Below, one piece after another: positions 25,786 through 33,296 of a stretch of 38,847 nucleotides of DNA. The notes beneath the pieces were generated by a model. It saw only the letters and a program-made list of their open reading frames with translations, had not been told where the DNA came from and searched no databases. A program made the translations under genes and the position numbers. Source of the stretch: Verrucomicrobiota bacterium (GTDB taxonomy: Bacteria > Pseudomonadota > Gammaproteobacteria > Coxiellales > Coxiellaceae); NCBI GenBank assembly GCA_013287435.1, contig JABDDU010000007.1:1-38847 (forward strand), read 5' to 3'. Positions within the stretch are counted from its first letter, which is position 1; the number at the start of each line of letters is the position of its first letter.

Positions 25786-27066
25786 TCACGGATGCGATGA
25801 TAGAGGGCTGTTACTCAAAAAGTCAGTCAAATAACTTTCTGGTGTAATTAATTTTCCTTTGATTCCTAATTCATTTTCTGCCTCGTGTAATGCACGCATT
25901 TCACGAGCCACTGTTTCTTCGTCAGTGATTTTCCAGCAAACTTGATAGAGATGCATCTGTCCGTCACGTGATCGGGTGACAAAATCAACTTCATGTCGAT
26001 TTTCAGTGAGGTAATAATAGATTTCATGACGCTGTCTTTTGAGATCCAAGAAAATCAAATTCTCAAATAAGTGACCTTTATTGCGATTGATTTGCAAGTT
26101 GTATGCATTCACTAGCCCAGTATCAATAGCATAAATTTTCTTTGGATTGGTGTTTGTTTTTCGAATGGATTCAGAATAAAGTGGAATTGCAAAAGCCAAA
26201 TAGGCATCCTCAATATAACCCAAATATTCATGTAATGTCATTTTTCCAACGGAAAACCCCTGACTTTTTAAATCATGGTACATTTTATTAATGGAAATGG
26301 CACATCCCGCATTTTTTAAAATGGATTTAATTAAATAACGAATCAACTGAATATTAGTAATATCATGACGCTCAATAATATCTTTTAGGATGACGACATT
26401 CACATATTCTTGTAAAACGTCCGTACGATGGGTTGAGTCATAATCCAACACTTCCGGAAATCCACCCTGATTAAGGTAATCTAAAAAGTGACGCCTGAAG
26501 CTATCCATTTTTATTTTGCCATAGGGTTTCTCGATTTTTTTAATTTTTTTTGCTATCAAAAATTCAGAAAAATTGAATGGCCAAATTTCGGTTGACAGCG
26601 ACCTACCGCGAAGTGATGTCGCGATTTCACTGCTCAATAATCTTGAAGATGATCCGCTTAAAAATATCTTCACTTTTTTGGTATCAAATAATCTTCTGAT
26701 AGTCACTGCCCAATTCTCAATCGTTTGGATTTCATCTAAAAACAAATAGCAGAGTTGATTATGATTGTCAGGAAATAGCGTATAAAAACTATCAACGAGC
26801 TCACCTAATTTTTTTTCCGTTAGCGGAAAAATACGATCATCCTCAAAATTGATATACAAAATATGATTCAATGGAACGTGGTTTTTAATTAATGAGTGAA
26901 TATGCTGAAACACAAAATGCGTTTTACCCGTTCTGCGCATGCCAATGGCAACCAATATTTTGTTGGATATCTCAGGAAATTGGGTGTCACGCTCAATTAA
27001 CAGATGAAACGTTTTCAGTTTTTCATGAAAATCAGTGAGTAATGTTTGAATGAGTTCTGTGTTCAT
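25786..27066 (-). CDS. AAA-family ATPase with DUF4143 C-terminal domain
   Basis: A 426-residue protein of the AAA_14-DUF4143 type. Walker A is GMRRTGKTH (about 42-50), Walker B LFLDEIQ (about 108-114), and SGSSSRLL is a sensor-like segment. The C-terminal half has RHFLDYLNQGGFPEV, ILKDIIERH and the PD-(D/E)XK-like GHLFENLIFLDLKR...YYYLTENRHEVDFV. The cellular role of this family is unclear; members are frequent in accessory DNA. I choose ATG 27066 because GGAAGGA lies 7-10 bases upstream. An ORF extension to 27153 would overlap dsbB and the promoter-like region. Confidence 0.9.
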   Translation of the reverse strand: MNTELIQTLLTDFHEKLKTFHLLIERDTQFPEISNKILVAIGMRRTGKTHFVFQHIHSLIKNHVPLNHILYINFEDDRIFPLTEKKLGELVDSFYTLFPDNHNQLCYLFLDEIQTIENWAVTIRRLFDTKKVKIFLSGSSSRLLSSEIATSLRGRSLSTEIWPFNFSEFLIAKKIKKIEKPYGKIKMDSFRRHFLDYLNQGGFPEVLDYDSTHRTDVLQEYVNVVILKDIIERHDITNIQLIRYLIKSILKNAGCAISINKMYHDLKSQGFSVGKMTLHEYLGYIEDAYLAFAIPLYSESIRKTNTNPKKIYAIDTGLVNAYNLQINRNKGHLFENLIFLDLKRQRHEIYYYLTENRHEVDFVTRSRDGQMHLYQVCWKITDEETVAREMRALHEAENELGIKGKLITPESYLTDFLSNSPLSSHP

Positions 27067-27075
27067 AATTCTGTC

Positions 27076-27126
27076 CTTCCCAATAGAGACAGAATATACC
27101 AAAACTATCTCTCTGTAAAGAGACAG
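27076..27126 (-). promoter_or_regulatory. Promoter region with repeated CTGTCTCT boxes before the ATPase gene
   Basis: On the minus strand, CTGTCTCT-TTACAG-AGAGATAG is an imperfect inverted repeat, and a second CTGTCTCT follows about 25 bases later. TTTACA and TATATT (15-base spacing) lie within the cluster. The arrangement looks like an operator over a promoter, partly inside the end of dsbB. Confidence 0.35.
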
Positions 27127-27515
27127 ATTAACAATGCCAAAATCATCCCGCACGCAACCATACTCAAAAACGGAATCGTTATAAATCCTAGTAATTGCAG
27201 ATGAATCGTATTACACGGCACACCCTGCGTGCAAAAATCAATGGGCGCAAATCCAGGAATCATCTGTTCGCAATATTGATACGCCGCAAATAAAAATCCC
27301 ATCACCGGAAACGGTAATGCATAAGGAATAATTGTTTTTTCATTTTTAAAGGCAGCCATGCCTAATAAAATCACGAGCGGATAAATGCAAATGCGTTGAT
27401 ACCAACAGAGTGGACACACAGGCCAATGCAAAATATATTCTGCCAATAATGTGGATAACATTGCTACCAATGCTATGAACCACGCAAAAAATAATCCATA
27501 TTGTTTCACAGTCAC
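27105..27515 (-). CDS. DsbB/BdbC-type disulfide bond formation membrane protein
   Basis: A 136-residue inner-membrane quinone-linked oxidase of DsbA-type proteins. It has four hydrophobic helices. The first periplasmic cysteine pair is in WPVCPLCWYQR and the second in FCTQGVPCN. The length and CPLCWYQR motif are closer to the short BdbC branch than to the 176-residue E. coli DsbB. The GTG at 27515 or the GTG at 27509 may start it; the latter has GGGAG five bases upstream. It follows a DsbA-like gene by 49 bases, so the pair forms a likely redox unit. Confidence 0.88.
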   Translation of the reverse strand: MTVKQYGLFFAWFIALVAMLSTLLAEYILHWPVCPLCWYQRICIYPLVILLGMAAFKNEKTIIPYALPFPVMGFLFAAYQYCEQMIPGFAPIDFCTQGVPCNTIHLQLLGFITIPFLSMVACGMILALLICLFTER

Positions 27516-27564
27516 TCCCGCTGAACGGTGAATTTAAGTTAATCAACCTGCTGAGCGGGAACTA

Positions 27565-28227
27565 CTACTTCACCGCTTTAATCACTTTATCAATTTGTGA
27601 TTGTGTTAATGGATTCACTAAAATACCATTAATATAAAGTGTTGGCGTTGCAACAATGCCATCCTTCATTGTTTTCATAGCCAAAACCAAATTATTATGA
27701 ATAAATTCATCGTACGGACTCATGACCAAGCATTGCGCTAATTGATCGGTATTAATTCCTTTAATTTGACTGGCGTAATTCATTAACGTAGGAATCGTCG
27801 CCCAATTTTGATTTTCAGGTGGCTGATGATGAAAAATATAATTTGTATAATCGAAAAATAACACGCTATTTTGCTTATAAACACAACGCGCTGCATTTGC
27901 AGCCGGCATAGATCCACTGATAAAAGCAAGATTAATTAATGTGTAATTGGCAACACCGGTATCAATAAATTGTTTTTTGATAATAGGCATCAGTTGCACG
28001 TCAAAGCGCGCGCAATTACTGCATTTTAAATCTTCAAAAGCCACGATATGCACTTTCGCTGTTGGATTTCCCAAAACAGGTTGATCTTGCGTCTGAATGA
28101 CAATGGGTTTTGGTAATTCTTTTTTAATCACCATCGGTTCAATAAAAAAAATTCCGATGACGGCAAGAATGACTAAGGCAATAATACTAAGCATGATGAT
28201 TTTAATCATGGAATTGTTATTGGGCAC
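27565..28227 (-). CDS. DsbA/BdbD-like thioredoxin-fold oxidoreductase
   Basis: A 220-residue protein with one N-terminal anchor helix (about residues 9-31) and a DsbA-type thioredoxin domain. The active site is C69-SN-C72 in FEDLKCSNCARF and the cis-proline loop is GIVATPTLYING. It would introduce disulfides into envelope proteins and be reoxidised by the DsbB-like product encoded next. Membrane anchoring and the pairing resemble BdbD/BdbC. It is separated from the upstream gene by a 310-base gap that contains hairpin element D. Confidence 0.88.
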   Translation of the reverse strand: MPNNNSMIKIIMLSIIALVILAVIGIFFIEPMVIKKELPKPIVIQTQDQPVLGNPTAKVHIVAFEDLKCSNCARFDVQLMPIIKKQFIDTGVANYTLINLAFISGSMPAANAARCVYKQNSVLFFDYTNYIFHHQPPENQNWATIPTLMNYASQIKGINTDQLAQCLVMSPYDEFIHNNLVLAMKTMKDGIVATPTLYINGILVNPLTQSQIDKVIKAVK

Positions 28228-28326
28228 GGTGGGTTCCTTTGCGTAGAGTAGATATTAAGGCTTCATTTTATACCTATGCTTATTGAAGATTCAAATTATT
28301 CTACATTAGTTGACTCGAAATTTGCT

Positions 28327-28510
28327 TTGTACATCATGACAATTTTTATATTCAACCGCTCGTTGGATGATATGACCGTGGTATTTCTCGTGGAGACGCC
28401 GTGAATACATCCGTATAGGCTTGGGAATGTCATCCCTGACATTCACACTCCACTCAAAACACCGCAGTCATATCATCACTCGCACTTTCATATTTTTTGT
28501 CGTGCACAGA
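28327..28510 (+). repeat. Long hairpin element D (GTRCACGACAA-type end)
   Basis: The left arm TTGTACATCATGACAATTTT...GGATGATATGACCGTGG pairs with the right arm ...GCAGTCATATCATCACTCGC...TTTTGTCGTGCACAGAG. The central core GGAGACGCCGTGAATACATC (28392 on) is shared with element C. The outer arms match element E at 33037-33250. It occupies most of the 310-base gap 28228-28537, in which I see no gene. Confidence 0.88.
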
Positions 28511-28537
28511 GCGAAATTTGTTCAAATTCCGCAAAAG

Positions 28538-30217
28538 TTATCGAACTCGAGGTGTTATTGCCGTTTTTTTTACAGGCTGGTTTTCCGGCCAATTTATTTG
28601 TTCTAAAAAATAACGGCATTGTTTTTCTGGATCTAATTTTCTAAGATCGCCAATATTAACACCAAACATCTCTAACTGTTTTTTAATTTCTGTTTCTGAT
28701 TCTGGGCTTCTAAAAAATCCAAATGGTCCGATGGAAATTATATAATCAATAATATTCCTCAACGTAATTTTATCAATTTGTTTATTTTTCCAGCGTTTGT
28801 TTTGTTCTATGTTGTAACAGTCAAAAAATTTTTTTACAGCCATCGATTCAAGTTTTTCAATTAACGTAGAACCCTCTTTTTGTGAAATCCAGTTAAGGAT
28901 TCCATCAAGATCATTTTTTGATTTAATTATTGTAAAAATGTGATCTTTTAACGCATCATCTTCTGGTTTTACAATGAGTTTAAGCAGACCTTGCGCCAGT
29001 GTTTTTCGCACTATGGGATGAAACCCATTATCCACTATCAATCTTGATACATTAAATGTACCGCCAGAAATTTCGGCATAAATTTTCCAGGCTTGTTGAT
29101 GTACCGTTGCATCATGTTGATATGTACAGTGGCTGCTTTTGTAGCTTGCTGGCGCAAAACTTTCGATAAAAGAAACAATAATGGTTTTTAAATGTAATTT
29201 TTCCCCTTGCATTACTATCGATGATAATAAACTGTAATCATCTTTAGATAGGCAATAATAAGGATTAAATATCAAATCACTCATTATAAGGCGTGTGTAT
29301 TCATTATAAAAGATACGAATTTTTTCCGAGAGATGACGTTTTGCGTTTTGCGATAAATCCATTGCTAATGGTGATGAATCTATGTTTAATAAATCGATTG
29401 TCTCGCCTATTTCTTTTTTTGTTGCTGAATTAATTGCTTTAAATAATTCTTTTATTAAGGTATTATTTTCTGCCTTTGTTTTCAGACTTTCATCATACAC
29501 GCGAAAAAGTTCTGATATTGTATTTGTTTTATTTTTTCGCAGCGCTTCAATACTTTTAATTTCTTCCTTGATGTTTCCCGATTTTTTAACACAATTATTT
29601 TTTAGTTCATCCAGGCGATTTTTCAACGCGCGTACCAAAATCTCTCTAAATTGCTTTTCTTCATCGATACCAGATAAATATTTTCTGATTTTTAACAGAA
29701 ACTCAATATCACCCTTCATAATAACTGCCTGAAAGGGTGTTACCGGATTGCTATCGTTTCGAATTGGCTCGTTAAAAATATTTCTGGGTATTCCGTTTTG
29801 TAATAAATATCTGGGATTAATGGCAATCATGTTTTCAACAATATCGAGATGACCAAAATATAATGGCGTTAAAACAAAACGAGAAACATCATAAACTTTA
29901 CTAGAATAAAATTTTCGTATCATTAAACAAGCAGCCACATTACCCAAATATTCTAATGCTGTGTCATGCACGTCATTATCGATTTTAAATAAAAAACTGA
30001 AGCTATGAAGCCACACGTCATAACACATCTTTGCGCGTCGAAATTTTCCTGTATCATAGGTGAGTGATTTTTTTCCATCATACATGACCAAATCAGCCAG
30101 AATGGATAATGCACCTCGCTGATCTTCTTGAATAGCAATGTGTTGATCACCGCTTGCCATTGACAGTGTTATATTATTTAATTTGAACGGTGTTTTATCT
30201 GTATCATCTCCGCGCAT
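28538..30217 (-). CDS. Large protein with degenerate ankyrin-like repeats; candidate effector
   Basis: A 559-residue soluble protein that I cannot assign to a named family. Residues about 114-145 (VLTPLYFGHLDIVENMIAIN) and 157-185 (NPVTPFQAVIMKGDIEFLLKI) have the TPL..G..DIVE.L pattern of ankyrin repeats, although degenerate. Residues 190-260 are a charged helical stretch (KNRLDELKNNCVKKSGNIKEE) likely to form a coiled coil. The rest is helical. There is no signal peptide. Ankyrin-plus-coiled-coil proteins of this size are typical type IV secretion effectors in Legionellales, which is the inferred role; the C-terminus is basic, so it shows no acidic E-block. It has its own promoter, back to back with that of the FimV-like gene. 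GAGGGA lies 14 bases upstream of the ATG. Confidence 0.75.
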   Translation of the reverse strand: MRGDDTDKTPFKLNNITLSMASGDQHIAIQEDQRGALSILADLVMYDGKKSLTYDTGKFRRAKMCYDVWLHSFSFLFKIDNDVHDTALEYLGNVAACLMIRKFYSSKVYDVSRFVLTPLYFGHLDIVENMIAINPRYLLQNGIPRNIFNEPIRNDSNPVTPFQAVIMKGDIEFLLKIRKYLSGIDEEKQFREILVRALKNRLDELKNNCVKKSGNIKEEIKSIEALRKNKTNTISELFRVYDESLKTKAENNTLIKELFKAINSATKKEIGETIDLLNIDSSPLAMDLSQNAKRHLSEKIRIFYNEYTRLIMSDLIFNPYYCLSKDDYSLLSSIVMQGEKLHLKTIIVSFIESFAPASYKSSHCTYQHDATVHQQAWKIYAEISGGTFNVSRLIVDNGFHPIVRKTLAQGLLKLIVKPEDDALKDHIFTIIKSKNDLDGILNWISQKEGSTLIEKLESMAVKKFFDCYNIEQNKRWKNKQIDKITLRNIIDYIISIGPFGFFRSPESETEIKKQLEMFGVNIGDLRKLDPEKQCRYFLEQINWPENQPVKKTAITPRVR

Positions 30218-30258
30218 TTTTTAAAATTTTCCCTCTGTGCGTGTAACATTTTATTGAA

Positions 30259-30309
30259 ATTATACGTAAAGTATTCGCTATTTAAATCTTCCAACGAACT
30301 TGCTATAGT
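30259..30309. promoter_or_regulatory. Back-to-back divergent promoters sharing one TTTAAA -35 box
   Basis: The palindromic TTTAAA (30281-30286) is 17 bases from TGC-TATAGT (30304-30309, plus strand, toward the FimV-like gene). It is 16 bases from TATAAT (30264-30259, minus strand, toward the ankyrin-like gene). Confidence 0.5.
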
Positions 30310-30345
30310 GATTCGCATTGGATTATAAATGGGAGGATCACATCA

Positions 30346-31206
30346 GTGAAAAAATTAATTTTATTTTTAGCAGTACTATTTATTTCAACAACAGGATTAT
30401 CAGACAACGGGCCATTTTCAACGGCACCTGCACCGACGCAAGTGTATCAAGATGCACAAACAACGCCAACGTCTGCCGCAACAGCATCAACTATGCCAAT
30501 TGCCACACCAACTCCAACCGTTGCTGCAGTACAATCAACACAAACTCAACCATCCACTCAAACTCAATCATCCGATATAACCAACGGCGCTGCTGTTATT
30601 AATTCGGCTGGTGTTGATACCAGTTTGCAAGGTCAGCTGACTGAACTAACACAATCAACGTTAACGTTTGAACAACAAGTCGATCAACATCTGCAAAATT
30701 TAGATGCGAGCAATCAAACGATGGGAGCTGCTATACAAAGCATCAATCAAAATATGCTCGTATTGCAGCAACAGGTTAGTAAAATGCAAACGCCATCAGC
30801 ACACACCTCTTCATCATCTTCATTCTTGCAGAATTTGTTACAAGCATTTACCCATCAAAATTCTTTGACCATGATTGAAGATGCAGGCGCTGCCGCTTTC
30901 TTATTGGTTTTTGGTGTTTTAATGGGACAGCTTTTGTTTCGTCGTCCATCACTGGTTGTTGTTCCTGATAGCGCACACAAAAGTAGAGTGGGTGATGCAC
31001 TTGCTGATGACATTAAAAATGAATATGACTTTATGAGCAGCGCAGAAGCCATTCCTGCGAAATTGGATTTGGCGCGTTCTTATATGGCAATGGGAGATAA
31101 TGAACAGGCATCGACCGTTTTAAAAACAGTTATGGAAAAAGGGGATGAAGAACAACGGATAGTTGCTGAAGCATTGTTAAATAAAATCAAAAAAACAAAA
31201 TGTTGA
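30346..31206 (+). CDS. Short FimV-like inner-membrane protein
   Basis: 286 residues: signal peptide (1-19), a Thr/Pro/Gln-rich periplasmic stretch (25-80), a coiled-coil-like region (about 95-148), one membrane helix (about 180-199) and a cytoplasmic FimV C-terminal domain (235-280; IPAKLDLARSYMAMGDNEQA, then EEQRIVAEALLNKI). FimV promotes type IV pilus assembly and cell-pole organisation in other gammaproteobacteria but is usually 600-900 residues with a LysM domain, absent here. The position directly before truA is the same as in Pseudomonas. The GTG start has GGGAGGA 8-9 bases upstream. The end overlaps truA by 7 bases. Confidence 0.82.
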   Translation: MKKLILFLAVLFISTTGLSDNGPFSTAPAPTQVYQDAQTTPTSAATASTMPIATPTPTVAAVQSTQTQPSTQTQSSDITNGAAVINSAGVDTSLQGQLTELTQSTLTFEQQVDQHLQNLDASNQTMGAAIQSINQNMLVLQQQVSKMQTPSAHTSSSSSFLQNLLQAFTHQNSLTMIEDAGAAAFLLVFGVLMGQLLFRRPSLVVVPDSAHKSRVGDALADDIKNEYDFMSSAEAIPAKLDLARSYMAMGDNEQASTVLKTVMEKGDEEQRIVAEALLNKIKKTKC

Positions 31207-31985
31207 AACGAATTGTTCTTTGTATTTCTTATGATGGTTCTCGTTATCATGGTTGGCAACACCAAGAAGATGTCTCAACAGTACAACAAACGGTAGAGCA
31301 TGCTGTTTCGCGCGTTGCAGATCAGCCTGTTTCATTGGTGTGCGCAGGTCGTACGGATGCAGGCGTGCACGCAACCGCGCAAGTCGTGCATTTTGATACA
31401 GAAGCCGATCGTACGGAACGTTCTTGGGTATTTGGCGCTAACAGCAATCTGCCTGCCGACATGTCTGTCTTGTGGGCAAAATCAACCACGTCCGATTTTC
31501 ATGCTCGATTTTCAGCGTTATCTCGCACGTACCGCTATATTATTTGTAATCAAAATGTTAGGCCCGGTATTTTTCATAAGGCAGTAGGTTGGCATTATAA
31601 GCTATTGGATGCAGATCGAATGCAAGCCGCCACGCATTATTTACTAGGCGAGCATGATTTTAGCGCGTTTCGAGGTTCCGCTTGCCAAGCGAAGCATGCC
31701 GTTCGAACCATCCATCATTTAAGCGTTAAAAGACAGGGTCGTTTGGTTATGATTGAAGTGAACGCCAATGCGTTTTTATTGCATATGGTGCGCAACATTG
31801 TCGGTGTATTGGTTGATATCGGCGAAGGCGAAAAAAATCCCGAATGGGCACTGGAAGTGCTGAATTCCTGTGATCGTCGAAAGGGTAGCGTTACAAGTTC
31901 GCCTAATGGCTTGTATTTAGTGGAAGTGAATTATCCTGATAAATTTGGCCTGCCAAAAGAACCGAAAGGGCCGTTTTTTTTGTAG
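31200..31985 (+). CDS. truA: tRNA pseudouridine(38-40) synthase TruA
   Basis: A 261-residue enzyme that modifies uridines 38-40 in the anticodon stem-loop of many tRNAs. The catalytic aspartate is D53 in CAGRTDAGVHA. The family segments YDGSRYHGWQ, SRTYRYII, HDFSAFRGSACQAKH and LLHMVRNIVG are present. It overlaps the FimV-like gene by 7 bases. Directly after the TAG stop begins a heptamer array, where trpF stands in the usual order truA-trpF-accD. Confidence 0.97.
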   Translation: MLKRIVLCISYDGSRYHGWQHQEDVSTVQQTVEHAVSRVADQPVSLVCAGRTDAGVHATAQVVHFDTEADRTERSWVFGANSNLPADMSVLWAKSTTSDFHARFSALSRTYRYIICNQNVRPGIFHKAVGWHYKLLDADRMQAATHYLLGEHDFSAFRGSACQAKHAVRTIHHLSVKRQGRLVMIEVNANAFLLHMVRNIVGVLVDIGEGEKNPEWALEVLNSCDRRKGSVTSSPNGLYLVEVNYPDKFGLPKEPKGPFFL

Positions 31986-32132
31986 TTATCAGTGATCAGT
32001 TATCAGTGATCAGTGATCAGTGTCCGAGGCGCGGGTAAAGGACAGTGGATAGCAGAGAGTGTGAAACCCCCTCGATATGAGCTATGATTACCGACACTGA
32101 TCACTGATAACTGATAACTAATAACAGATAAC
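31986..32132 (+). repeat. Inverted heptamer arrays filling the truA-accD junction
   Basis: TTATCAG, TGATCAG, TTATCAG, TGATCAG, TGATCAG then TGTCCGAGGC (31986-32030) face CCGACA, CTGATCA, CTGATAA, CTGATAA and degenerate units (32092-32132). The 60 bases between show no gene. There is no remnant of trpF that I can recognise. Confidence 0.9.
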
Positions 32133-32137
32133 TCCCC

Positions 32138-32986
32138 ATGAGCTGGTTCAAGAAATTACTTCCCAAAATTACCACTTCTGGAAAAAAGAAAGGCGTTCCC
32201 GAAGGTATTTGGAATAAGTGTTCTGCGTGCGAAGCGGTTTTGTATCATGCCGAATTGGAACGCAATATGTTTGTGTGTCCAAAATGTCAACATCATATGC
32301 GTATTACCGCGCGACAACGCATCGACTTTTTTTTAGATCCTGATGATCGTGAAGAATTGGGAAAAGATATTTTGCCCGAAGATCGCTTGAAATTTCGCGA
32401 TTCCAAAAAATATAAAGATCGCTTAAGTACCGCACAAAAAGAAACAGGTGAAACGGAAGCATTAATCGTGATGCGTGGAAAATTAAATGGGTTGCCATTG
32501 GTTGTCACAGTATTTGAATTTAATTTTATTGGTGGATCGATGAGTTATGCGGTTGGCGAACGATTTACGTTAGCGGTGCAAACCGCCATTCAACATCACG
32601 TGCCTTTTATTTGTTTTGCCACGAGTGGTGGCGCGCGAATGCAAGAAGGATTATTTTCGCTGTTTCAAATGGCGAAAACCGCAACTGCATTAACGCAATT
32701 ATCCAAAGCAAAATTACCCTTTATTTCAGTATTAACTGATCCAACCATGGGTGGTGTTTCTGCGAGTTTAGCAACGTTGGGTGATGTCATTATTGCAGAA
32801 CCCAAAGCATTAATGGGTTTTGCAGGCCCTCGTGTGATTGAACAAACCATTCGGCAAACTTTGCCGGAAGGTTTTCAACGCAGTGAATTTTTATTGCAAC
32901 AAGGTGCTATTGATATGATTGTCGATAGACGTGAGATGAAAGAGACGGTGTATCGGTTGTTTTTGAAGCTGATAAGTGATCAGTGA
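32138..32986 (+). CDS. accD: Acetyl-CoA carboxylase carboxyltransferase subunit beta AccD
   Basis: A 282-residue subunit that, with AccA, carries the carboxyl group from biotin to acetyl-CoA to make malonyl-CoA. The N-terminal zinc ribbon has C28, C31, C47 and C50. The crotonase-fold core has [26 protein letters not shown] and [16 protein letters not shown], then [20 protein letters not shown]. The last five codons (LISDQ) and the TGA stop are written in the heptamer repeat, so the natural C-terminus was probably altered when the repeat formed. No clear ribosome binding site precedes the ATG. Confidence 0.96.
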   Translation: MSWFKKLLPKITTSGKKKGVPEGIWNKCSACEAVLYHAELERNMFVCPKCQHHMRITARQRIDFFLDPDDREELGKDILPEDRLKFRDSKKYKDRLSTAQKETGETEALIVMRGKLNGLPLVVTVFEFNFIGGSMSYAVGERFTLAVQTAIQHHVPFICFATSGGARMQEGLFSLFQMAKTATALTQLSKAKLPFISVLTDPTMGGVSASLATLGDVIIAEPKALMGFAGPRVIEQTIRQTLPEGFQRSEFLLQQGAIDMIVDRREMKETVYRLFLKLISDQ

Positions 32987-33008
32987 TCAGTTATCAGTGT
33001 CAGAGGCA
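32970..33008 (+). repeat. Heptamer array at the accD end with CAGAGGC boundary
   Basis: TGATCAG, TGATCAG, TTATCAG, TGTCAG then AGGCAC. It contains the accD stop at 32984-32986. It faces the inverted CCTCTGACAC array in the folC start, with hairpin element E between. Confidence 0.88.
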
Positions 33009-33036
33009 CGATTTTAATATTTGATTCCTTCCATAC

Positions 33037-33250
33037 AATCACGACAAAAAATATGAGGTAGCGAGTGATGATATGGCTGCTAAATAAAAACTTGCTTGCG
33101 AGTGGGAAATTGGGTGTGCCTGTTTTTGTGGCGTGTTCACGACGCGTACCCTTGAGGGTAAAAACAGGTACGCCCAAGTCACCCACGAGCAGGAAGAAAT
33201 TTCAGCAGTCATATCATCCGAGCGGTTGAATATAAAAATTGTCGTGTACG
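33037..33250 (+). repeat. Long hairpin element E (GTACACGACAA end)
   Basis: The left arm CACGACAAAAAATATGAGG...GTGATGATATGGCTGC pairs with the right arm GCAGTCATATCATCCGAGCG...AAAAATTGTCGTGTACGG. Inside, GGGTGTGCCTGTTTTT pairs with AAAACAGGTACGCCC. The outer arms match element D. It fills most of the 310-base accD-folC gap, which has no gene. Confidence 0.9.
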
Positions 33251-33296
33251 GAAAAAGAAATGCTAAATCGTCACTATCCAACGAAACAAATGAAAT

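Noticed and set aside
31944..31985. Rho-independent terminator at the truA end (GGCC...GGCC then T-run)
   Set aside because: The possible stem is only about four pairs with a long loop, and the T-run is coding for Phe residues.
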